Shown: positions 53,656 through 63,949, counted from the first letter of the stretch. The stretch is 64,000 bases of DNA from Saprospiraceae bacterium (GCA_020627705.1 JAHDGJ010000006.1:132732-196731), one strand, 5' to 3'. Numbers and translations are program-made. Notes: generated from the sequence alone by a model not told the origin.

Positions 53656-56600
53656 ATGAAAAGGATATTGCTCCTGTTCTTTTTGGCTTTCGCCGAATGT
53701 ATTTGCGCGCAGCAAATTGACCAAGAAAAATTTAAACTCAACTTCAGAAACATTGGCCCTGCAGGGATGAGTGGAAGGATTACAGCCATTGACGTTAACC
53801 TACGAAATAAGGATATTATTTATGTAGGCTCCGCCTCTGGTGGTGTTTGGAAATCTATCAATGGTGGAGTAAACTGGGATCCGATTTTTGATGATCAACC
53901 TGTATTATCCATCGGGTCAATCAAAATAAACCAAAACAACCCGGACGAAATTTGGGTGGGAACTGGTGAGGGTAACCCTCGTAATTCATCCAACTGTGGC
54001 GCAGGGATATTTAAATCCTTAGATGGCGGGAAGACATGGAAAGCAATGGGACTTCAAAAAACCAAAGTGATTCATCGAATTTTGATTGATCCCCGAAATC
54101 CAGAGGTGGTTTATGCCGGTGCCACGGGTTCACCATGGGGTCCTCATCCGGAAAGAGGCGTTTTTAAAACGACCAATGGCGGAGAGACATGGGATAAAAT
54201 TCTTTATGTCAACGACAACACTGGCATTGGCGAGATGGTTATGGATCCCAACAATCCCAACAAAATCATTGCGGCCATGTGGGAGCATCACAGAGATCCA
54301 TGGTTTTTTACTTCAGGTGGAAAAGGGTCTGGGTTGTACATTACGTATAATGGAGGCAAAGATTGGAAGCGACTATCCGATAAAAAAGGCATGCCCAAAG
54401 GAGAGTTGGGACGTATGGGTTTGGCTTTCGCCGAAAGTAACCCCAACAAAGTGTATGCTTTGATAGAAGCAAAAGAAAATGGCTTGTACGAATCCAATGA
54501 TGGTGGAGCCAATTGGAAATTAGTAAGTAAGAAAAATATTGGAAATCGTCCGTTCTATTATGCCGAGATCTATGTCGATCCTACCAACGAAAATACCATT
54601 TACAATCTGTGGTCATATGTATCCAAATCTGAAGATGGAGGTAAAAGTTTTACTGTCATTGCGGACTATGGCAATGATGTGCATCCTGATCATCATGCCT
54701 TTTGGATTGATCCTGACGATCCGAGTTATTTGATTGATGGAAACGATGGAGGATTAAATTTTTCTCATGATGCAGGTAAAACTTGGCGCTTTGTTGCCAA
54801 CCTTCCAGTGGGTCAATTTTATCATGTCAATGTTGATAACGATTATCCATATAATGTATACGGTGGAATGCAAGACAACGGCTCATGGGTTGGCCCTGGG
54901 TACGTACTCAAAAGAGGTGGGATTCGAAATTACGATTGGCAAGAGCTTTATTTTGGAGATGGCTTTGATGTAGTGCCTGACCCCAAGGATAATCGTTACG
55001 GTTATGCGATGTCGCAAGGAGGAAATGTTGCCTATTACGATCGAGTGACAGGCAAGACTCATTTTGTAAAACCCATCCATGAAGACATTGATGTCAAACT
55101 GCGATACAACTGGAATGCGGCCATAGCCACCGACCCACATCAAGATTGTGGGGTATATTTTGGAAGTCAATTTGTGCACTATAGTGCGGATTGCGGAGAT
55201 TCATGGAAGACTCTTTCTCCTGACCTAACCACCAATGATACCACAAAGCAAAAGCAAGACATCAGCGGAGGGTTGACCATTGATGCCACCAATGCAGAAA
55301 ACTATACGACTATTTTGGCTATTGCACCAAGTGCTGCCGACAAGGAAGTGATTTATGTCGGAACCGACGACGGGAATCTTCAAGTCACGCAAGATGGGGG
55401 AAGCAATTGGAGCAATACTTCCAAAGCGATGAGAGGGTTGCCCAATGGATCTTGGATTCCACAGATTCGCACTTCCGATACTAATGCAGGAGAAGTATTT
55501 GTAGTCGCTAATGATTACCGTAGAAACAATTGGTCTGCCTATGCCTACCACACCACAAATTTTGGAAAATCATGGAATCGGATAGTAGATGATTCGCAGG
55601 TTAAATATTTTGTCACTTCCATTATTCAAGATCCTAAAGAAGAAAATCTTTTGTTTTTGGGAACAGATGGTGGCCTATACATTTCTGTGGACAAAGGTCA
55701 ACAATGGATACATTGGACTGAAGGCTTTCCAAGAGTTCAAATAAGAGATTTGGCCTTTCAAGAAGAGCATGATGATTTGGTCATTGGCACCTTTGGTAGA
55801 TCCTTTTGGGTGCTTGATGACATCAAACCTCTTCGAGAATTGGCTGCCAATAATGATTTTACAAAAAAGGATTTTTGTATGCTTCCTTCTCCTAATGGAT
55901 ACCTTAATTCGTATCGATCATATGATGGCATTCGCTTTATAGCACAAGGTGAATTTGTTGGCGATAACAAATCAAACAATGGGACCATTTCGTATTGGAT
56001 GAAACCTAAAAAAGGAGAAGGGCCTAAACAGGAAAAAACGGGAAAATCGAAAGAAGAAAAAAAAGCTGGCGAGAAAAAGAAACCCAAAAAAATGGACGTT
56101 TCCATCATTAATATGGACGGAGATACCGTCCGTTTTTATCGCGTCAAACCAAAAGATGGCCTCAATAGCTTTAGATGGAGAATGAATGCAGATGGAGTAG
56201 AGTATCCTTCGAGAAGAGACAAAGAGGATGATAAAGATGTCAAGCCAGGCGGGTATAGGGTGTTGCCTGGAAAATATATGGCAAGTATTCAATACGGGGA
56301 GATTAAGGATTCATTAATTATAGAGGTAAAAAACGACCCAAGGGTCGAAGTTACGCCGAGAGATATGGCCGCGATTCAAGAAACATACAAGGAATACTAT
56401 AAAGACGTTATTGCGGCCAAAGAGACGTTTGATAAAATTAAAGAAGCCAAAAAATCTTTAGATCTAATCAAAAAACTATCTGCAGTAGCGGTAGACAGTA
56501 CACAAAAGGAGCTTAAAGAAAAGACCAAGGAAATTGGAAAAAGTCTTGCTGATCTGGAGCAGCTTTACATGGACAAACCTGATCAAAAAGGCATTCAAAG

Positions 56601-56817
56601 AAATGCTTACAATCTAAACAGTTATTTGTTTGGTGCCAGTCGATATGTTGGTTCTTCGTGGAAAAAACCTGGAGCAAATGCACAGTTGGCTGTCGACCAT
56701 GCCAAAGAAAAATCCAAAAGAACGATAGATGCGGTCAACGAATTTTTTACCAAGGATTGGTCGGAGTTTAAAACTTATGTTAAGGGATTAAATCTTAGTC
56801 CTTTTAAAGAAGAGTAG
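53656..56817 (+). CDS. Large secreted BNR/sortilin-type beta-propeller protein
   Basis: 1053 residues with a signal peptide (1-21, ending ICAQQ). The N-terminal ~740 residues are a two-propeller BNR/Asp-box assembly of the sortilin-like kind: GRITAIDVNLRNKDIIYVGS, ASGGVWKSINGGVNWDPIFD and repeated GGxxW boxes (DGGKTWKAMG, NGGETWDKIL, NGGKDWKRLS, DGGANWKLVS, DGGSNWSNTS). A Lys/Glu-rich linker (about 775-815) leads to a helical C-terminal part without a sorting signal. Often labelled 'glycosyl hydrolase' but no catalytic site is evident. Probably an envelope binding protein. Confidence 0.85.
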   Translation: MKRILLLFFLAFAECICAQQIDQEKFKLNFRNIGPAGMSGRITAIDVNLRNKDIIYVGSASGGVWKSINGGVNWDPIFDDQPVLSIGSIKINQNNPDEIWVGTGEGNPRNSSNCGAGIFKSLDGGKTWKAMGLQKTKVIHRILIDPRNPEVVYAGATGSPWGPHPERGVFKTTNGGETWDKILYVNDNTGIGEMVMDPNNPNKIIAAMWEHHRDPWFFTSGGKGSGLYITYNGGKDWKRLSDKKGMPKGELGRMGLAFAESNPNKVYALIEAKENGLYESNDGGANWKLVSKKNIGNRPFYYAEIYVDPTNENTIYNLWSYVSKSEDGGKSFTVIADYGNDVHPDHHAFWIDPDDPSYLIDGNDGGLNFSHDAGKTWRFVANLPVGQFYHVNVDNDYPYNVYGGMQDNGSWVGPGYVLKRGGIRNYDWQELYFGDGFDVVPDPKDNRYGYAMSQGGNVAYYDRVTGKTHFVKPIHEDIDVKLRYNWNAAIATDPHQDCGVYFGSQFVHYSADCGDSWKTLSPDLTTNDTTKQKQDISGGLTIDATNAENYTTILAIAPSAADKEVIYVGTDDGNLQVTQDGGSNWSNTSKAMRGLPNGSWIPQIRTSDTNAGEVFVVANDYRRNNWSAYAYHTTNFGKSWNRIVDDSQVKYFVTSIIQDPKEENLLFLGTDGGLYISVDKGQQWIHWTEGFPRVQIRDLAFQEEHDDLVIGTFGRSFWVLDDIKPLRELAANNDFTKKDFCMLPSPNGYLNSYRSYDGIRFIAQGEFVGDNKSNNGTISYWMKPKKGEGPKQEKTGKSKEEKKAGEKKKPKKMDVSIINMDGDTVRFYRVKPKDGLNSFRWRMNADGVEYPSRRDKEDDKDVKPGGYRVLPGKYMASIQYGEIKDSLIIEVKNDPRVEVTPRDMAAIQETYKEYYKDVIAAKETFDKIKEAKKSLDLIKKLSAVAVDSTQKELKEKTKEIGKSLADLEQLYMDKPDQKGIQRNAYNLNSYLFGASRYVGSSWKKPGANAQLAVDHAKEKSKRTIDAVNEFFTKDWSEFKTYVKGLNLSPFKEE

Positions 56818-56847
56818 CTTAATTTTGCACAAATTTTAATCTTCAAA

Positions 56848-57606
56848 ATGAACAAGTTTCTAGCATATTTTGCCCTTTTGATTTTTGCCTCATGTACTTG
56901 TGGTGATCAAGGATCTTTTACCCAAGTGCCAACGACAGGATATGTCGTAACTTTTCCAGATGGTAGGGTCAATACCTACGAATTTCCAAATGGTAGAACC
57001 TTAGGAGGGGACAAGGTCAAGCCGCAAGGACAGACTCAATTAAAAAGACAACAAGCGCCGACGCCTCCTTCGCCTGTTACTAAAAAGCCAACTCCGGTGG
57101 TTAAACGAGAAGCGGTGCCTTCCAATCAAAGGACCCCACTTAATAATATTCTACCCTCCGCGTGCAAATTAATTGATGGCGATTGGCTTAAAAATTTAGT
57201 TAAAACCAAAGAGGATATAAAAATTACCGATGCCTCAACGGCCAATAGTCCGAGTGTGAAATCATGTTTTTTTAAGTGGCCTGATAGCGATATGCCCAAC
57301 TCTGGGATTTTCCTTCAAATCATCGAAAACCCTGTGCCGGCTGAAGTAAGTAATTACGGGAATGTTTTTATTCAAGGAAAATTAAAGTCTGGTGAAACAG
57401 ATATGAGTGGAACCACGTTTAAATACAATCCTTACAAAGAAGTAGGCATAGCTGGTGCTTACAGTACTGATCAAGGAAAATATTTTTGGCAGGTTGATGC
57501 AGAGCGCGTTATTATGTTGGCCTTAAACTTGGGCTTGTCTTCTAGAAAGCAAAAATCGTATGCTGATGCCATAGCCAAGCATGTCATGAGTAATTATAAA
57601 AAATAA
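56848..57606 (+). CDS. Putative lipoprotein, unknown
   Basis: 252 residues; lipobox FASC (Cys 16), then CTCGD. A Pro/Thr/Lys-rich linker (about 50-95, PTPPSPVTKKPTPVVK) leads to a folded C-terminal domain (105-252) with paired Cys (SACKLI, KSCFFKW). No family recognised. It lies 30 bp after the propeller gene and 3 bp before the TonB-C-like gene. Confidence 0.65.
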   Translation: MNKFLAYFALLIFASCTCGDQGSFTQVPTTGYVVTFPDGRVNTYEFPNGRTLGGDKVKPQGQTQLKRQQAPTPPSPVTKKPTPVVKREAVPSNQRTPLNNILPSACKLIDGDWLKNLVKTKEDIKITDASTANSPSVKSCFFKWPDSDMPNSGIFLQIIENPVPAEVSNYGNVFIQGKLKSGETDMSGTTFKYNPYKEVGIAGAYSTDQGKYFWQVDAERVIMLALNLGLSSRKQKSYADAIAKHVMSNYKK

Positions 57607-57609
57607 GAA

Positions 57610-58011
57610 ATGCGATTAAGTATTGCTTTGTTCCTTTTTTTACTTTCACTCGGGTGTCGTACCCAGTCAAAGACTTTGCTTGTAGAAACCCAAACGGTGT
57701 ATGATGCCAATGGAGAAATCTCTATTCATTCGGACGAAATGATTTATTTGGAGCGCAAAATAGTGAGGCGGAATGTTGAGAAAATTTCTAGCTTAAAACA
57801 AGGCAAAGGACAGGTCGTACTTAAAATTTCAATTGATCAAGAAGGCGATGTCCGATCAGCTGTTATTGTTGAGCTCTTAACAACAATAAAGGACGAAAAC
57901 ATTCTCAAAGAATTTATCAATGCGGCGATGGGTTATAAATACGAAGCTAACCCGGAAGCACCAGAATACGAATTTGGCGCCTTGGTTTTTAATTTGGAAA
58001 ATAGAAGGTAA
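57610..58011 (+). CDS. Small lipoprotein with TonB_C-like domain
   Basis: 133 residues; leader MRLSIALFLFLLSLGC gives a lipobox at Cys 16. The C-terminal ~75 residues resemble the TonB C-terminal beta-alpha-beta fold: GKGQVVLKISIDQEGDVRSA, then LKEFINAAMGYKYEANPEAP and a closing strand. It lacks the N-terminal membrane helix of a true TonB, so an energiser role is unlikely; possibly a lipoprotein that docks TonB-type partners. Confidence 0.6.
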   Translation: MRLSIALFLFLLSLGCRTQSKTLLVETQTVYDANGEISIHSDEMIYLERKIVRRNVEKISSLKQGKGQVVLKISIDQEGDVRSAVIVELLTTIKDENILKEFINAAMGYKYEANPEAPEYEFGALVFNLENRR

Positions 58012-58087
58012 GGTTAAGTTGCCTAGAAAAATTTCCATTCAAAAATTTTATTATCAGCTTCTTCAATAGTGTTTTAAAAAAGCAACA

Positions 58088-61000
58088 ATGAGATTTTATA
58101 TTTCTTTTATTTTTTACTTTTTATTTATTGCTGCCACAAATTCACAAGAGGGCCAAAAAGTTACTATAACTACTTCAAATGAGGGACAATTGTTGTTGAT
58201 TGATGGTCAAAAATTTATGGTGAATGGAATGAATTGGGATTACATACCAATCGGTACAGATGCAATTACTGCTCAATTTTGGAATAAATCTGATGATATC
58301 ATCAAAGCGGCATTAGAACCCGAAATGTTGCTTCTTCAAAATATGGGTGTAAATACGATAAGACAGTATAGTGGTATTCCTGCACGATGGATAAAATATA
58401 TTTACGAACAATACAACATCTATACTATATTAAATCATTCATTCGGGCGATATGGTTTGACGAAGGATGGTACATGGATTCCCATCACTGAATATGATGA
58501 CCTCAAAACGAAAAAAATTCTTTTGAAAGAGGTAACTCTTTTAGCTCAAGAATACAAAAACACACCAGGTCTTCTAATGTATCTTTTAGGAAATGAAAAC
58601 AACTATGGGTTGTTTTGGCAAGGTGCAGAGACAGAGAACTTTCCTGATGAAGAAGAATTAAGAGAATACGTTGGAAAAACAAGGGCCAGGCCAATGTATA
58701 ACTTAATGAATGAAGCTGCCAAAAAAATGAAATCTATTGATGGCAATGTACCCGTAGCGATTTGTAATGGAGATGTATTATTTGTTGATATAATCGCTGA
58801 AGAATGCAAAGACGTGGATATTTTTGGAACCAATGTTTATCGAGGGGCTTCCTTTAGAGACATTTTCCAAGTTGTTAAAGACAAATTGAACATCCCAATT
58901 CTGTTCATGGAATTTGGGGCAGATGCTTTTAATGCGATCTCCAAACAAGAAGATCAAGCGGCACAAGCATACTATATGCTGGAGAATTGGCGCGAGATAT
59001 ATGAAAATGCAGCCGGTGCAGGGGGTGTTGGAAACTCCATAGGAGGATGTACTTTTCAATTTAGTGATGGATGGTGGAAAAACGGGTTTGATGATAGAGA
59101 AAATTCGGATTTGCATGACGACAATGCATCTTGGTCAAATGGAGGCTACCAAAAAGATTACAAAGAGGGTCAGAATAATATGAACGAGGAATGGTTTGGA
59201 ATTTGTGCAAAAGGCCCAACCGATAACCGGGGCCTATATACATCATATCCTCGAGCTGCCTATTATGTACTCAAGGATGCCCATTCGTTTGATCCTTACC
59301 AAGAGGGCGCAAATATATCGAGCATACGAGATTATTTTTCTAAAATATTGATCATGGATGCTGTGCTCAAAGCAAGGGGAGACCAAGCCGCTTTGGAATC
59401 CAAAAAGAAAGTAAGAATGAGTTCTTTTCGAGCGGAACTTTCGACATTCAATACAGGGGGTAATTTAATAACTACGCCAGATAATCCTGATGTGGGGGCT
59501 CCGAGTTATCCAGATCAGACAGGTTTTGATCATATGCAATCGATGTTTATCGGTATAGAAACAAATCCCGCTTCTAATTTCAGGGCTAACTTAACCTTAA
59601 ATGTCTTAGGCAATGTTGCGGATAATCCTATTGATGAAATTTTCTACGAGAATGTCGTTAGAGCTGATGGGGCAGAACGAAGAGACGGGAATGTTCGATT
59701 GTATAATGCAGAGATTGATTGGCGTGGAAAGATGTTTGATTTAAAAGGATTTTACAGAACAGGACATTTTCACTGGCAGTATGAAGGAGATTTCTTCGGT
59801 TTGTATCCTGAAGCAAATTATGGTCCATTTCTCGATCTGTATAATGGAGAAATTTCTGGACTCGAAGTGGAAGGCAAAGAACAATTTGAAGGCTTCAAGT
59901 TTGCTTTTGGACCACAATTGTGGTGGGGGGCTAACCCTGCTTTTTTAGCAAAATATACTAGGGAGATAGGCAATTTTGATGTGACTGGTGTGTTTCACAA
60001 TGACATAGATAATGCTGATGCGGCCATCAGTTCGATTGCAGTGCCTGTTCCGAGAACTCGTCGTGCAACCCTACATGTGGCCCGAGATTTTGGAAAATTG
60101 GGAATTCAGCTAGGAGGAATTTGGGGAGGACAACCTTTAAACGGAAGGTCATTCCAAATCACTCAAGAAGAAAACGGAGAATTATTGATTTACAACGATA
60201 AAATTCAGCCCTCTGACAATTGGGGCGCCAAAGGAAAAGTCGAATTTTCCTCTGGGCCTATAAACTGGTATGCGCAAGGATCAGTGATGGGATTGGTCGC
60301 TAATGGAAGTGGAGATCGGACCTTGACTTTTACAGGTTGGAGACTTAAAGACACAGGCAGTGGCAACCAATCTAACGTCTTGTCCGGATTTACCTACAGC
60401 GTTGGTAATTTTCAAATTGCGCCAAACTTTTTGTGGCAGAAGCCTTTGGTAGGTCCAATGCCGAATGGCATAGAAAGCCCTGGAAGATTACGTAACATTC
60501 AAGATGATCCTTTTGCTGTAAGGGCGAACCGAGAGACTTGGGCAGGAGAGTTAATGATTACCTTCGACCCCACTCCAGGGACATGGATGTACCAATGGGA
60601 TAATAACAGAAATGAAGACGCAAAATTAGCTGTGAGTGCAGGATTTGTGTATCGCCATCATCCAACTACTCAAGATGCTGCCATCGGATTTTTAAACAAT
60701 AGAACCTCCTTTGCCTTTCCAAGATCCGTACCTGCGGTCGATCTTTGGGAAAGCAACATCAGAGTGATTTCGAAATTGAAAAGTGATGTTGGAGTTATTG
60801 CTAATTTTCTGTTAGGTACGGCTCAAGCCAATGGTGACAGCGAAAGAACGATTAACAGATATGGAATGGATCTTTTAGGGATTTATAAAAACATAAAAAT
60901 AAATGGTCAAGTCAAAATCAACGATTGGGGCCCATATGATTATCATCGCGATTTTAATTTGACATATCCTTTACAAGTGTTCTTTGATGTTTCTACCAGT

Positions 61001-61192
61001 TTAGGAAATCAAGATTGGCTTCAAACTGGAAACACCCAATTTGGGATTGCTACTAAATGGAGATCTCTCAATGAGTTTTCTCCTAGGTACTTACCTAATG
61101 ATCCAGATTTTATACAAGAGCCAGGAACTGTGTTGCAAAACGGTTCTGAATGGGAAATAAAAACATATTTAAATATTAACATTGGAAATTAA
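58088..61192 (+). CDS. Clan A glycoside hydrolase (GH2/GH5-like) with large beta-rich C-terminal half
   Basis: 1034 residues; signal peptide 1-19. The N-terminal ~400 residues form a (beta/alpha)8 GH clan A domain: FMVNGMNWDYIPIG, VNTIRQYSG, then acid/base Glu 170 in LGNENNYG and nucleophile Glu 275 in FMEFGAD. The ~600-residue C-terminal half is a string of amphipathic strands (MSSFRAELSTF, FRANLTLNVLG, TLTFTGWRLKDTG, ending IKTYLNINIG), suggestive of an outer-membrane barrel or a large beta-sandwich; I cannot decide between them. It heads a cluster with a CBM-like lipoprotein and a GH16, so beta-1,3-glucan is the likely substrate. A family number would need an alignment. Confidence 0.85.
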   Translation: MRFYISFIFYFLFIAATNSQEGQKVTITTSNEGQLLLIDGQKFMVNGMNWDYIPIGTDAITAQFWNKSDDIIKAALEPEMLLLQNMGVNTIRQYSGIPARWIKYIYEQYNIYTILNHSFGRYGLTKDGTWIPITEYDDLKTKKILLKEVTLLAQEYKNTPGLLMYLLGNENNYGLFWQGAETENFPDEEELREYVGKTRARPMYNLMNEAAKKMKSIDGNVPVAICNGDVLFVDIIAEECKDVDIFGTNVYRGASFRDIFQVVKDKLNIPILFMEFGADAFNAISKQEDQAAQAYYMLENWREIYENAAGAGGVGNSIGGCTFQFSDGWWKNGFDDRENSDLHDDNASWSNGGYQKDYKEGQNNMNEEWFGICAKGPTDNRGLYTSYPRAAYYVLKDAHSFDPYQEGANISSIRDYFSKILIMDAVLKARGDQAALESKKKVRMSSFRAELSTFNTGGNLITTPDNPDVGAPSYPDQTGFDHMQSMFIGIETNPASNFRANLTLNVLGNVADNPIDEIFYENVVRADGAERRDGNVRLYNAEIDWRGKMFDLKGFYRTGHFHWQYEGDFFGLYPEANYGPFLDLYNGEISGLEVEGKEQFEGFKFAFGPQLWWGANPAFLAKYTREIGNFDVTGVFHNDIDNADAAISSIAVPVPRTRRATLHVARDFGKLGIQLGGIWGGQPLNGRSFQITQEENGELLIYNDKIQPSDNWGAKGKVEFSSGPINWYAQGSVMGLVANGSGDRTLTFTGWRLKDTGSGNQSNVLSGFTYSVGNFQIAPNFLWQKPLVGPMPNGIESPGRLRNIQDDPFAVRANRETWAGELMITFDPTPGTWMYQWDNNRNEDAKLAVSAGFVYRHHPTTQDAAIGFLNNRTSFAFPRSVPAVDLWESNIRVISKLKSDVGVIANFLLGTAQANGDSERTINRYGMDLLGIYKNIKINGQVKINDWGPYDYHRDFNLTYPLQVFFDVSTSLGNQDWLQTGNTQFGIATKWRSLNEFSPRYLPNDPDFIQEPGTVLQNGSEWEIKTYLNINIGN

Positions 61193-61196
61193 TACT

Positions 61197-63071
61197 ATGA
61201 AGCATACGTATTTATTCGGGGTTAAAATTATATTCTGCAGTCTTTTAGTTTTGGCCATTTTTTCATGCGAAAGGGAACTTTCAGATGAAGCAGAACTTGC
61301 TGGTTTTTCAAAAAATGGAGAAGTTTTTATAGATGACTTTACACCAGGTTTGGAATACCTTCCTTTTCAGGGTTCTTTGGTCGATGGATTTTCTATCGAT
61401 ATGACCACTGTTGATGAAGGTACCGCATCAATGAAATTTGAAATTCCAAGTCCAGCTAATCCAGGAGGATCTTATTCGGGAGCTATTTTTAGAGACTTGG
61501 GAGGAAGAGACTTATCAGACTTTGATGCATTAACTTTTTCTGTAAGGGCAAGTAAAACAGCGACATTAAATGAGGTAGGTTTTGGCTTGGATTTTTTGGA
61601 GGATACGTATTCGGCCAATGTTACAGGTCTTCCAATTTCAACAAGTTGGACGCGATACACCATCCCTTTGCCAGACCCGTCAAAATTGGTTTCGGAGACT
61701 GGATTATTTTGGTATGCTGAAGGAGCGGAAGATGGAGAAGGATATACCATATGGTTTGATGAAATTGAATTTGTGTTGACCGAATCTTTGTCTCAACCCA
61801 GACCTGCCATTCAGAATGGTAATGACATAACTATCACTACATTTGTGGATGTCGAAACCGAGATCACAGGTTTAAGTCAGACCATTCGATTAGCCAATGG
61901 CATAGATCAAATAGTAAATGCTAGCCCTGCATATTTTACATTTAGTTCGTCTAATCCTTCTGTAGCTACGGTAGATAAAAATGGGAATATTCTTTCAGTC
62001 GGGGAAGGAACTGCAGTAATCACTGCGGAGTTAGGTGGTATTCAAGCAGCAGGTAGTGTAACTATAAATGTTGAAGGTGCTTTCGAATCAGCACCCATTC
62101 CTACTGAAGATCCCTCGGATGTGATTTCCATTTTTTCTGACAGCTATTCCAACATAGCGGTGGATTACTATAATGGTTGGTGGGAGCCTTGGCAGACCAC
62201 CACAGGAGGCGAGACTGTTTTTGGTACTGACAATGTGATCTACTATTCGGATTTAAATTTTGTAGGAATGCAATTCATCGAAAATGTTCCGAGTATAAAT
62301 GCATCACAAATGACTCATATTCATTTGGATATTCAGGTAAAAGAGCCTGTTCAAACAGGTGATTTTTTAACGGTGAGGTTTGTTGATGCCGGGCCCGACG
62401 ATGCACTGGGCACTGGAAACGAAATTGAAGGTGAATTTGTGATCAACAATTTAAGCGAACTGGTCGAGAACGAATGGATCAGCATCGATCGTCAACTAGA
62501 TCAAATGAATCTTTTCAATAGATCCAATTTGGCTCAATTGATTTTGGTGACAGATGGTACGATCAGTGAGCTGTTTGTAGATAATGTGTTTTTGTATAGA
62601 AGTGGAAATGTCGTGGGAGATGGGCCCGAAACTGCTGCTCCGGATCCTATCCATAGTGCGAGTGATGTAGTTTCCATTTATAGCGATGCATACAGCAATG
62701 TAGCAGGATCCAACATCAATCCAGATTGGGGACAATCCACACAATTTTCAGAAGTACAAATTGATGGCAATACTATGATGAGATACGGTGGGTTAAACTA
62801 CCAAGGATTAGAGTTGGGAAGTTCGATTGATGTCTCGGATAAAAGCTTTTTACATATTGATTTTTGGTCCTCCAATTCAACTTCTTTCAATCCGTACATC
62901 ATTAGTCCCGGGCCAGTCGAAACGGGTATTGCTCAAAATGTCCCAACTACAGGTTGGCAAAGTGTAGACATTCCATTAAGTGATTTTAGTCCAGTGGATT
63001 TAACTGATGTCTTTCAATTAAAATTTGACGGAAACGGAACTGTGTATTTAGACAACATATATTTTCATTAA
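61197..63071 (+). CDS. Carbohydrate-binding lipoprotein with Big_2 domain
   Basis: 624 residues from ATG 61197; an ATG at 61182 overlaps the upstream stop and adds five residues before the lipoprotein signal (LVLAIFSC). Order: a CBM-like beta-sandwich (about 30-205), a Big_2 Ig-like domain (ASPAYFTFSSSNPSVATVDK, NGNILSVGEGTAVITAELGG), then two related repeats opening APIPTEDPSDVISIFSDSYS and AAPDPIHSASDVVSIYSDAY. These match the glycan-binding modules of surface lipoproteins in laminarin loci. It should capture beta-glucan at the cell surface for the flanking hydrolases. It lacks the SusD fold. Confidence 0.85.
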   Translation: MKHTYLFGVKIIFCSLLVLAIFSCERELSDEAELAGFSKNGEVFIDDFTPGLEYLPFQGSLVDGFSIDMTTVDEGTASMKFEIPSPANPGGSYSGAIFRDLGGRDLSDFDALTFSVRASKTATLNEVGFGLDFLEDTYSANVTGLPISTSWTRYTIPLPDPSKLVSETGLFWYAEGAEDGEGYTIWFDEIEFVLTESLSQPRPAIQNGNDITITTFVDVETEITGLSQTIRLANGIDQIVNASPAYFTFSSSNPSVATVDKNGNILSVGEGTAVITAELGGIQAAGSVTINVEGAFESAPIPTEDPSDVISIFSDSYSNIAVDYYNGWWEPWQTTTGGETVFGTDNVIYYSDLNFVGMQFIENVPSINASQMTHIHLDIQVKEPVQTGDFLTVRFVDAGPDDALGTGNEIEGEFVINNLSELVENEWISIDRQLDQMNLFNRSNLAQLILVTDGTISELFVDNVFLYRSGNVVGDGPETAAPDPIHSASDVVSIYSDAYSNVAGSNINPDWGQSTQFSEVQIDGNTMMRYGGLNYQGLELGSSIDVSDKSFLHIDFWSSNSTSFNPYIISPGPVETGIAQNVPTTGWQSVDIPLSDFSPVDLTDVFQLKFDGNGTVYLDNIYFH

Positions 63072-63077
63072 AGAAAC

Positions 63078-63902
63078 ATGAACCCAATGATGAATTTTCG
63101 ATTTGATGTGATATTGGTTTTGCTTTGTTCTAGTGTGTTCTTTTGCCAATGCAATAAGGACAACACCAATCAGCTGGACAATCTTCTTTTTAGCGAAGAA
63201 TTTGATACGGATGGACCTATTGACGAATCTGTATGGAATTACGATATAGGCACTGGCATTGAATCTTCAGGAGAAGGGTGGGGCAACAACGAATTGCAAT
63301 ATTACACAGACCGTTCTGAAAATGTTTTCGTGGAAAATGGCCTGTTGCATATTGTGGCAAGAAAGGAAGACTTTGAGGCTAGGCAATATACCTCTGCAAG
63401 AATAAATACCCAGAATAAATTTGATCAAGAAAGAGGAATTTTTGAAGCCAGAATTAAACTACCTGAGGGGCAGGGTATTTGGCCGGCATTTTGGTTGCTA
63501 GGTAGCGATATTTCAGAAGTCGGATGGCCCAATTGTGGTGAAATCGATGTGATGGAATACCGTGGGCAAGAACCCAATAAAATCGCAGGAACTGTTCATG
63601 GTCCTGGATATTCTGCAGGTCAATCTATTGGAAATACCTACACACTTTCTGAAGGAGGATTTGATGAAGACTTTCATGTGTTCAAAATGGAGTGGGGCAT
63701 CAACAATCTCTCGTTTTATGTCGATGATGAGTTGTACCATCAAGTAAACCCTTCCAATGTACCAGGTCAATGGGTATTTGACAATCCATTTTTTATGATC
63801 CTCAATGTAGCCGTCGGGGGTAACTATGTTGGTTCACCCGATGCATCCACAAATTTCCCACAGACCATGCTCGTGGATTATGTTAGAGTCTATGGAAATT
63901 AG
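63078..63902 (+). CDS. GH16 endo-beta-1,3-glucanase (laminarinase), lipoprotein
   Basis: 274 residues; leader with lipobox-like FFCQC. The GH16 beta-jelly-roll is complete: LLFSEEFDTDGPIDESVWNY near the start and the catalytic motif GEIDVMEYRG with nucleophile Glu 155, Asp 157 and acid/base Glu 160. GIWPAFWLLG and NPFFMILNVAVGGNYVGSPD are typical of bacterial laminarinases. It cleaves internal beta-1,3 links. Third gene of the cluster, 6 bp after the binding lipoprotein, with a strong terminator after it. Confidence 0.95.
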   Translation: MNPMMNFRFDVILVLLCSSVFFCQCNKDNTNQLDNLLFSEEFDTDGPIDESVWNYDIGTGIESSGEGWGNNELQYYTDRSENVFVENGLLHIVARKEDFEARQYTSARINTQNKFDQERGIFEARIKLPEGQGIWPAFWLLGSDISEVGWPNCGEIDVMEYRGQEPNKIAGTVHGPGYSAGQSIGNTYTLSEGGFDEDFHVFKMEWGINNLSFYVDDELYHQVNPSNVPGQWVFDNPFFMILNVAVGGNYVGSPDASTNFPQTMLVDYVRVYGN

Positions 63903-63949
63903 AAAATTATTTTATTCATAAGTTTTAAGAAGAAACGAAGTCTGTAAAA

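Noticed and set aside
55758..56292. Phe/Ser-rich - strand frames inside the propeller gene
   Set aside because: Complement of the Lys/Glu-rich linker; no independent support.
53656..56817. Calling the propeller protein a glycoside hydrolase
   Set aside because: Asp-box repeats alone do not show catalysis, and no catalytic residues could be placed.
57610..58011. Calling this gene tonB
   Set aside because: Only the C-terminal domain resembles TonB; the membrane helix and Pro-rich spacer are missing and a lipobox is present instead.
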